From Mesorhabditis belari (lineage: Eukaryota > Nematoda > Chromadorea > Rhabditida > Rhabditidae): a stretch of DNA of 64,000 bases. The stretch spans positions 434,001 through 498,000 of the forward strand of contig CAUEEP010000400.1 of NCBI GenBank assembly GCA_958450365.1, in the 5' to 3' direction. The notes under the pieces were generated by a model that made no database searches, was not told where the DNA came from, and saw only the letters and a list, made by a program, of their open reading frames with translations. The position numbers and the translations under genes are program-made. Below, in pieces: positions 56,554 through 64,000 of this stretch. Each line of letters opens with the position of its first letter. Position 1 is the stretch's first letter.

Positions 56554-57072
56554 AATTGAGGAAAAAACTGTGGAAGAAAACTGTGGTAACCGTCTTGAAT
56601 CAAACATCTGAACTTAAACTGCAAACCGACAGAAAATTATCGACAAAGCCGCTCCATTCTGTGGTTTTGGAGGTAGCTTCATTTTCAAGATTTTCGTTTC
56701 CTTAAAATTTCAATGATATTTCTATTTATTTTTAGCATGAAGCAATTTTCTATGCAAATCTAGAAACTAGAATCTAGAAATTTTCTATGCAATTTTGCTG
56801 TTTGCTGTTTGGTGCAAAAATCGAATCTTTGATGGATTGACCCCCAATTTCTTTAAAGCATCGTTAACTCTGGCCAATTCTTTTGAATAGAGATCCGTAT
56901 CAATGTTTTCTCCTGGATTAGCTAACTCATAGTGCACCAAGCCTTTGCAGTTCCACGAGCAACAGAGCATTACTTTCTTTCGATGAATATCAGGTTTGGG
57001 AGTGGCTTAAGGGGTCTATCTGATAGGTTCTTCCTTTTATTAGGTTGGCTGGAAAATAATTTGCTCCTTTCG

Positions 57073-57350
57073 CTCCTTTTGCAGATCCAATGGCTCTGCG
57101 GAGTGGTAGGAGAATATGCCGCCCATTTCCCATCACCGCTCCAAAGCTGAAATGTGTTCATTTCTGATGGAAATCCTTTGATAAAACACTTTGCGTTATT
57201 TTACGCAAAGAAGTTGCCTAAGATTGATCGAAATATTTTGGGATCAATTATGCATTGGAAACTGGAATAAGTATTGATGATTTCACGTTGAAAATCTCAC
57301 CCTAGCGTGGGTGTTCGAATCCGGGTATCCCTGATGCCAATCAATGAAAT
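57073..57350 (-). pseudogene. C-type lectin copy I, last-exon fragment
   Basis: The minus strand at 57073-57146 gives LWSGDGKWAAYSP ... HWICKR, and about 57297-57350 keeps the end of the preceding exon (HARVRFST with its gtgag donor). Homology is lost beyond 57350. No upstream exons. Confidence 0.65.
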
Positions 57351-57359
57351 CCACTCGAC

Positions 57360-58540
57360 TGAACCTTAGGGGGTATATCATCTGTTTTGGCAATATTTTG
57401 ATGTGAGTGCAGTAGGCATTTCTTGTACACAGCCTCGGATTCGTCATGTCCGATAGGCGTTTGCATCTCATTGCCATTTAAAAACCTTACACCCTCCTTG
57501 GGACGTTCCCATGTAAATCTAATTAGTAGCACTAGTACTAAGTCTAGTACTAATTAATCCGGTACCAAAGTATTTAAAATTTCGCTACAATTGCCATATC
57601 AATACATGGTGACCAGTTCTGCCATCCCCCAGTCAGGAAAAGCCATTAGTTCCAATTCACATCGAATTCACATCAAATTCTCAAAAGGGACTGTGAGATG
57701 GCAATCCACGTCTCGTCTTTACTAACATTTTCTCCACAAAGATCGTCCAGCAAAGATTGCACGTTGTTTAGACTGACCCGTGTTCTTTGTCGAATCCACC
57801 GCTAACACTCATCCGATTACTTCAGTAATTTCACATCAAATTCAGAAAAGTTAGTCAAATTCTCCAAGGTCCTTGATCATAAAATGAGCATTTCATTTCC
57901 TAGGTCATACTATTACATGATGCATATAAATCTAGGTCGAGATTCTCAACAAATCTTCTGACTTCCGCAAGATCGCAAAATCTCAATCATCAAGCTATAA
58001 CATTATCACATTATGAGTTTTCTTGTGACAACCATTTCTTTTTCATTTCAACTTCTCCTCGATTTCACCCTTCTATGATCAAATTTGTGTCATCTTTCTC
58101 GGATGATTGGTAAATTTCAAGTTAATCAGTCAATTTATTCGTGTTCTTTCAAAGCACTCATATCACTTTTATTTTACCGTACACTTTTTCTGGGTTTGCC
58201 CAGTTACATTTAAGTTTATCCAGTTATATCGATGAGAATTTCAATTCTAAAATTGAATCTCATTTAGAATAATGAAAAAGTGTTCATTTCCCTTTTTCCT
58301 TCTTGCTTTCCTTTTGGTTGGGAAAAGCCGACCTGGGAATGTTAACCGAATGGCTTGAAATAGAAGATGAAGAAGACAATAAAACATTGGGTGAAATGTT
58401 ATTGCAACAGAAATACTGTTCGTAGACTACCCGAGAGCCTTTCTCATTTCCATTTCAGCGCTATCGGTCATTTTCGGCGAACTCTCACCTCACCTATAAG
58501 GGAAGAAATACAGTGGCGGTCTAGGGGACTGCGTTAAAGC
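57360..58540. other. No gene seen
   Basis: AT-rich spacer with no exon chain, transposon end or RNA gene that I can support. Confidence 0.4.
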
Positions 58541-58544
58541 TTTA

Positions 58545-59005
58545 AAGAAAGGCTCGGAACTGATTTTCTCCGGCACCCACATCGAAATGATGCTAAATGG
58601 TTTGGATCTGATCTAGATAGATTCTCTCCCAAACTTCACAAAACGAAAAAAAAGCCCATGATGATCAACTTCGAGTTTCTGTGATTACCACACTTTGCGG
58701 GCGCGACTAAAATGGAAGGATTGGCATTGAATGGATTTGGTAGGTCAATACATGCCCTTTTGTGTTTGTCTTGTCTTTCCCATCGCTTAGCCCAAAGTCA
58801 TTTACTCAACTTATTTCGGATCGTAAAATTGGCAACCGTGCCGTTTTGAGGCCAAATATTCTCAGCCGCTAGGTCCAGGTACAAGTCTCCATTGAGTTGC
58901 AGCTTTCTAGCGATGTAGACGATACCGCCGAGAGTCTACAATCTTTTTGCTTGACAGCGTTCTACATTCATTGAAATTTATTCTTTTTGTTCTTCGAAGC
59001 AAACG
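58545..59005. repeat. Dispersed repeat with coding relics (copy 2)
   Basis: Matches the repeat at 9490-10095. At its left end it also matches the gene Z exon (RHPHRNDAKWFGSDLDRFS, then a frame loss). It therefore links gene Z and the 9.5 kb repeat as pieces of one larger ancestral unit. Confidence 0.45.
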
Positions 59006-59142
59006 CATCAGGAGCTGGACTGTCCAGAATCCTCTCAACGATTCCTGAACAGATATCTCAGTAGACAACAGAAAAGAGACACAATGCCTTTAGCTGAAAC
59101 TTTATCGTGAAACAGAATATCTAAAAACCCCTTTTTAACTAG

Positions 59143-60294
59143 GAAATCACAAACTGAAGAACCGGCCATCTCGTTGAAGAAAATCGCCCAACTCGAAGCC
59201 GATCTGTGGGTTTTTCGCCAAATCTTTGCTTCTATCAAAAACAGTCTTTAATTTAATCGAAGCGTTTAGGGAAGAAATGAAAAAGGACAAAGACGTCGAG
59301 ATGGGTCGATGGTCAAAAATCAAAAAAAAAGGCAAAAATCGCTCAAATCGAAGCGAATTTGAAAATCGCGAAGTTGGAGGCTGATTTGGTTGACGGAAGG
59401 GCGAGAAATCGAGAATTAGAAAGGAAAATCGCCGGGACGAAAAGGAAGAACGACGGTACAAGGTTTGGTGGATGTTGTGAACCAGGATTATCTTCATCGC
59501 AAGGCTTTCGATCAAAGAATAACATTCGACGAAGTCGAGGCATATTGTGCGAGTCGAAAGATCCATTTAGTCTCGATTCACAGTACCGAAGAGCACGATT
59601 TGGTTTGGAGACTTGGTAAGAAATCGAAATGATTCAATTCTGAAAATTCGTGATTTTCGTAGAAATTTATGCTTTATTAACCAAAAACAATCGATATTTC
59701 AGCGATATTTCAGCGAAAACTGTTAGTTTAAACTGGGATTTCTGGATCGGATTGCAGGTTGAATTTTTCTTATCGAAAGAAATAAATAGATAGAAAGGAA
59801 TGATTCTTTCGGCCATTGTCGGAAGGCTCTTTGTGAAAAAATGACTCGTTTGACTGATAGTTCTCTGATAGAAATAATGGTTTCAATTGGGAAACTAGAA
59901 TAATTTCAAGAAGAAAAAAGGAAAATCGGATCGAAATATCAATGTCTAAACATAAAAATTTCTTTATCCAGAGCAATCCGTACAAAGAAAATGCTTTTGA
60001 ATGGACGGATCGAAGCTCGGAGGATTTCACGAATTGGAGGATGGAAACGAACTGAAACAAAACCCACGCTTATGTGAGATTTTCGGCGTGAAATCATCAA
60101 TATTTGTTCCAATTTCCAATGCATAATTAATCCCAAAATATTTCGATCAATTTGAGGAAATTTCTTTTTGTGAAATTGCGCAAAGTGTTTGATCAAAAGA
60201 TTTCCATCAGAAATTGACTCATTTCAGCTTGGGAGCGGCGATGGGAAATGGGTGGCCTATTTTCCTATCAATCAGTATCGTTTTATCTGCAAAT
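59143..60294 (+). pseudogene. C-type lectin copy J, coiled coil fused out of frame to lectin domain
   Basis: Coiled-coil exon 59143-59205 (KKIAQLEADL) and a long exon from 59270 (IAQIEANLKIAKLEADL, RNRELERKIAGTKRKND) run directly at about 59456 into the middle of the first lectin exon, in the wrong frame. A run of nine A's at about 59320 also shifts the frame. Lectin exons continue to 59615, then 59714-59757, 59972-60073 (stop after NWRMETN) and 60228 on (SGDGKWVAYFP ... FICK). The deletion that joined coiled coil to lectin removed a splice site pair. Non-functional. Confidence 0.75.
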
Positions 60295-60520
60295 CAGTGT
60301 TGTATCATATCAAAATGTGTTGTATCATCAGAAATTAACTCATTCATCGAATGACGTCAAAAAAGGAGAACAAAAATCTTACAAGTGATGAAAAAACCCC
60401 AAGAAAAACCTGAGATGCTACAATTGAATTCGATGCTATTGAGATGGCCAATCCACAACCCAACTGAGCTGGAGATCGAAATTGTTTAACAACTCGAGTA
60501 ACATCAAAAAATCGGAGCTA

Positions 60521-60815
60521 CAGTGCGTAACAAAATGATAGATCCACCATGTTTTTGGCCCCAGAAACTAGACATTTTGAATAAAAATTCAAGTTTTAAC
60601 CAAAAACAAGTTCAAAATTTAGTTTTAAATCAATCTGCATCAAACTGTTGTTTCATCGCGAAGACATGGCGCTTATAGAAATGTTTCTATGCTTTTCGCC
60701 ATTTTGCCCGCGTAACAAAATGATAGATCCACCTTGATTTAACAACGTTTTCGTTTATCAATTGATGTTATTCAGTTTTCAAAACATGGTGGATCTATCA
60801 TTCTGTTACGCACTG
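60521..60815. mobile_element. Tc1-type MITE with inner direct repeat
   Basis: The left end CAGTGCGTAACAAAATGATA and right end TATCATTCTGTTACGCACTG are inverted repeats of about 37 bases. The core GCGTAACAAAATGATAGATCC recurs at about 60711, an IR/DR-like layout. The left flank is TA; the right flank is CA, suggesting one mutated target-site base. Confidence 0.75.
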
Positions 60816-61149
60816 CACTTCTTCTGACATATCCACATCTTCTGAAATCTTCCTCTTCTTGGGACCTCTCCCTCTTGCTCATCGCAATCAACAACTTCCC
60901 CTCCTTAAATTAACATTCATAATTGTTTCTGAGGCGTCATATTTTAGGAGTCATATCGTTCACCAAAGCCAACATCTGTCGTATTCGTAAAAATGGAATT
61001 TCTACGGATTCTTCTACTGGTTTGAATCAAATGAATCCTGTAACAAAAACCGAATTCCAGACTTTCTGTCTACTGGCCTTTTGCCATTTTGTTGAGGGAT
61101 TACGGTAAACTTAGAGTTATATCGATTGGGCTGACAATAGGAGATTTTT

Positions 61150-61710
61150 CAGTTTTTTTTTCAGGAGTTAATGCCTTTAAAAGTCAATCTGAGAATGTTC
61201 AGTAAGTACAAGACGCCGATCAACGTTAAACCGAGACGGCACAGCTACGATCCCGGATATCCACAGAATCACGATCAATATGTGTAGTGTCAAACGGACA
61301 ACAAGAATTAGTAGTTCATTGCTTTCTAGATCGAAATACACTGGCAAAGAAAGATACAACTCTATTCACTACCCGGCAATCAATGAGTGAGTGCTTTGAA
61401 GCATCTGGCTCGAAAACCCAAAACTCACAGAAAGCCATCTGCTCATCTCAAACCAGAACCCAGTTCATATATAAGAAGGTGATTCATGATCATTGTTTGA
61501 AAGCATCTCTCTTCATTACGATCATTTAATAATTACTCACAATAATAAATTTTTTCATTCAAGCCCACACTGGTTTCTGCTTTTTCTGATCTCCGAAAAA
61601 TCTCCGCCTACAGAACCAACAGTGAGAACAACAAGGAAAAAAAACTCAAAGACAAATCGACGAGTTGAGGGACGAGAAGCGCGACCTTCACGAAGAATTG
61701 TCAGTTTCCT
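61150..61710 (+). pseudogene. Unknown family X, damaged copy 2
   Basis: Plus-strand counterpart of 1231-1971: MPLKVNLRMFS, SMSECFE, GSKTQNSQKAICSSQTRTQF and FIYKK before a gtgatt donor are conserved, as is the tail exon with YRTNSENN. Compared with copy 1 it has a roughly 30-base insertion (about 61225-61255) that breaks the frame, and a length change around an A run at about 61640 that frameshifts the last exon. Confidence 0.6.
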
Positions 61711-61949
61711 CATGCTGATGTCTATTGATGTTCAACACGTTTATCTAATAGTCTATTCAGGTGTGACGAGAAAGCAAAATCCTTGCAGCTTTGGCGAAAT
61801 TCTGGGTTTTAGGGAAAACTTTTATATGAGATTTTTAAATAACAACTCAGAAATAAAGAAAAAGGTAATGTGCAGTTGTGTGTTTTCAGAAGACTGGATA
61901 AAATGGGATTTATTGGTTTTTGTCCACAGAAAAGAACATAAGGAACTTA

Positions 61950-63929
61950 TCAGAATTGAGAGCGAATTTTGCAGATAAAACGAAGCAGACGGCCAGGACT
62001 ATAGACCCGCCATTTTCCATCGTCGCTATCAAGCTGAAATGTGTTCATTTCTGATCGAAATCCTTTGATATAACACTTTGCCTTATTTCTAAAAAGAAAT
62101 CTCCTAAGATTGATCCAAATATTTTTGAATCAAATTATGCATCGGAAATTGGAATAAATATCGATGATTTCACGCTGGAAATCTCACATAAGTGTGGGTG
62201 TCCCAATCCGGGTCTTTCGGATCCCAATTCGTGAAATCCACCGAACTTCCATCGGTCCATTCCAAAGCATTTTCGTCGTTCGGTTTGCTCTGGATAAAGT
62301 AATTTTTTGCGTTTAGACTTTGATATTTCGATCCGATTTTCCTTTTTTCTTCTTGAAATTTTTCTAGTTACCCAATTGAAACCATTATTTCAATCAAAGA
62401 ACTACTAGCCAAACGAATCATTTTTTCACAAAAAGCCTTCGGGAAATGGCTGAAAGAATATCTTATATTCTTTCAGTTTCTATATCTTATATTTATTTAT
62501 GTCTTTCAATAAGAAAAACTCAACCTTCAGTCCGATCCAGAACCCATGAAAGGGGTGAACAGTTTTCGCTGAAATAAACATCGGTTGTTCTTGGTTTACA
62601 AAGCATAAATTTCTACGATAATCATGAATTTTCAGAATTGAATCATTTCGATTTCTTACCCAGTTTCTGAACAAAATCGTTCTCTTCCTCACTTTGAATC
62701 GTGACTAAATGGCCCTGTCGGCCCGCACAATATGCCTCGGCTTCATCAAATGTCATTTCTTGATCGATAACCTTGAGATGAAGCTAATCCTGGTTTATAA
62801 CATCCGTCAAACCTTGTACAAAGAAGCGGTTTTTGTCAAATACGACCATCCATTCGGATCCAAGACCAAAGTCATCGTTCGATTTCTGAATTTCTTGGAA
62901 GAACATTACTCCGGATTCTTTAGACAAATACTCCATCCTTTTCCTTAAAAAACCCACAAATATGCCCGCAACTTCTTGATTTCGGCCGTTTTGTTTTCTC
63001 TTTCAAATTCTCTAGAGGGGAATTGATTGGATTGAGTGGAATGGGTGTTTTGGGAATGAAGAAATTGTTTTCTCCAGTCTCAGTCGACAAGAGATACCAA
63101 ATGAACTCACATTTGGGTTTCGAGGTCAGAGTTCTTGCTCTGCAACGCGTTGTTTTTCCCTTCGAGCTCTCCAATCTTGGTTTTTCCTTTCCTCACTTCC
63201 GTTTTTTGAGTTCTTCTGAAAAAGGTACGGATTTTTACTATATATTGAGCTTGTCAAAAAGAAAATTACAAAATTAGTACAATTGTGCTTCGAGATCGTC
63301 GTTCTTCCTTTTCGTTTCGGTGATTTTCTCCATTAAATTCGCCTCGATTTGAGCCAGTTTTGCTGTCAATCGACTCATCTCGACGTCTTTCTCCTTCGTT
63401 TCGTTCCGCTCTGTTGCGCTGAATACTCAAATCGCTCATTATTCAAAGTCCAAAAAAGATGAGCTTGAATTCTTCAAGATTTTTGATTTCACCCACATTT
63501 CCGTCTCGAGTCCGCTGATTTTTCCTCGGGCCTCGACGAGTTCTTGTTGCGTTTGATTCCTGAAAAGTCTTGTCATTGAGGCACTCAAGCCATTTCTGGT
63601 TTATTCTATCAATTTCGCTTTTCTCTCAAAAAACTCACCAATTTCTCTGACAAGATCTCAAACTATTTGAAGCTATTTGAAGGACGGTATCTTTACTGCT
63701 GAAATCTAAGATCATCGAAAAACCCCTATATAATCAACTTCAAAGTACGACGATCACCAGACAGAATTTCATCTCGATCTATCGGAGCTCTGAATGGTTG
63801 ACTACATAGCTATTTGAAGGGAAAAGGATACGTGAATTGATCCAAATGATCGCTTTGTTGAATTGACGGGGAAATTTGATGGAAAAGGAGGAGAATCGTG
63901 ATGAATAGACTGACGGCCATCACACCCAT
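61950..63929 (-). CDS. Type II membrane C-type lectin, copy K (best preserved)
   Basis: Ten minus-strand exons: anchor 63832-63929 (MGVMAVSLFITILLLFHQIS), 63639-63698, coiled coil 63497-63559 (QTQQELVEARGKISGLE), 63281-63418 (RLTAKLAQIEANLMEKI), 63111-63215 and 62958-63011 (FERENKTAEIKKLRAYL), then lectin 62661-62886 (AYC, TIHSQ-type block), 62525-62568 (ending FWIGLK), 62188-62289 (EWTDGSSVDFTNW) and 61950-62033 (DSDDGKWRVYSP ... FICKIRS, stop). All exons are open and bounded by GT-AG. The six anchor/coiled-coil exons are phase-consistent, and so are the four lectin exons. The junction between the blocks (phase 2 into phase 0) does not keep frame with the sites I can see. Expected: a coiled-coil-multimerised, membrane-anchored lectin-like protein. 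An upstream extension of the first exon runs toward the window edge. Confidence 0.75.
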
Positions 63930-64000
63930 TCTGATGAATTGGTTGATTAGTTTTGAATTCGAGGAAATGGGAAGACCGAATCGAGAGACGATCCGATAAA

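Overview
The window looks like nuclear DNA of a free-living nematode (rhabditid or diplogastrid type). Genes are split into many short exons with small introns ending in TTTCAG. Nematode-specific chemoreceptor families are present, and DNA transposon remains (Tc1/mariner, pogo-like, Merlin, many MITEs) are dense. I saw no rRNA, no intact tRNA, no LTR retroelement and nothing bacterial. All gene models below come from reading splice sites and phases by eye; none has transcript support.

Layout. (1) 0-25 kb and 47-64 kb hold an expanded family of C-type lectin genes in both orientations. I call the eleven copies or fragments A to K. The ancestral gene has a short signal-anchor exon, several coiled-coil exons and a four-exon C-type lectin domain. 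K (61950-63929, minus), G (51218-53010, plus) and E (23463-25053, plus) are the best preserved. A, B, C, D, F, H, I and J are truncated, frameshifted or splice-broken. D and E are the arms of a roughly 2 kb inverted duplication about 7.6 kb apart. A second family of unknown function (X: 1231-1971 and 61150-61710) travels with the lectins. (2) 5.5-7.4 kb holds an intact eight-exon gene for a C2H2 zinc-finger plus coiled-coil protein. Its first half, with a neighbouring pogo-type helix-turn-helix fragment, is copied again at 17.7-19.5 kb. (3) 19.6-21 kb holds a Tc1-like transposase gene with an intact frame and unusual catalytic spacing, but only one recognisable transposon end. (4) 26.5-26.9 kb holds a two-exon gene for a 60-residue secreted peptide. 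(5) 28-44.3 kb holds three seven-transmembrane chemoreceptor genes. Two Str-type paralogues share the same 11-exon structure; one (38230-44280, minus) looks intact and one (27993-33104, plus) has a mutated splice donor. Between them lies an Srh/Sri-like receptor that has lost an acceptor base and its last two membrane helices. Their introns are full of MITEs, fold-backs and a tRNA-like/hexamer repeat unit.

The lectins and chemoreceptors are typical of rapidly expanding environmental-sensing and defence families on nematode chromosome arms. The broken copies, inverted duplications and transposon fragments at copy borders indicate active gene birth and decay. No gene cluster here makes an obvious shared pathway.
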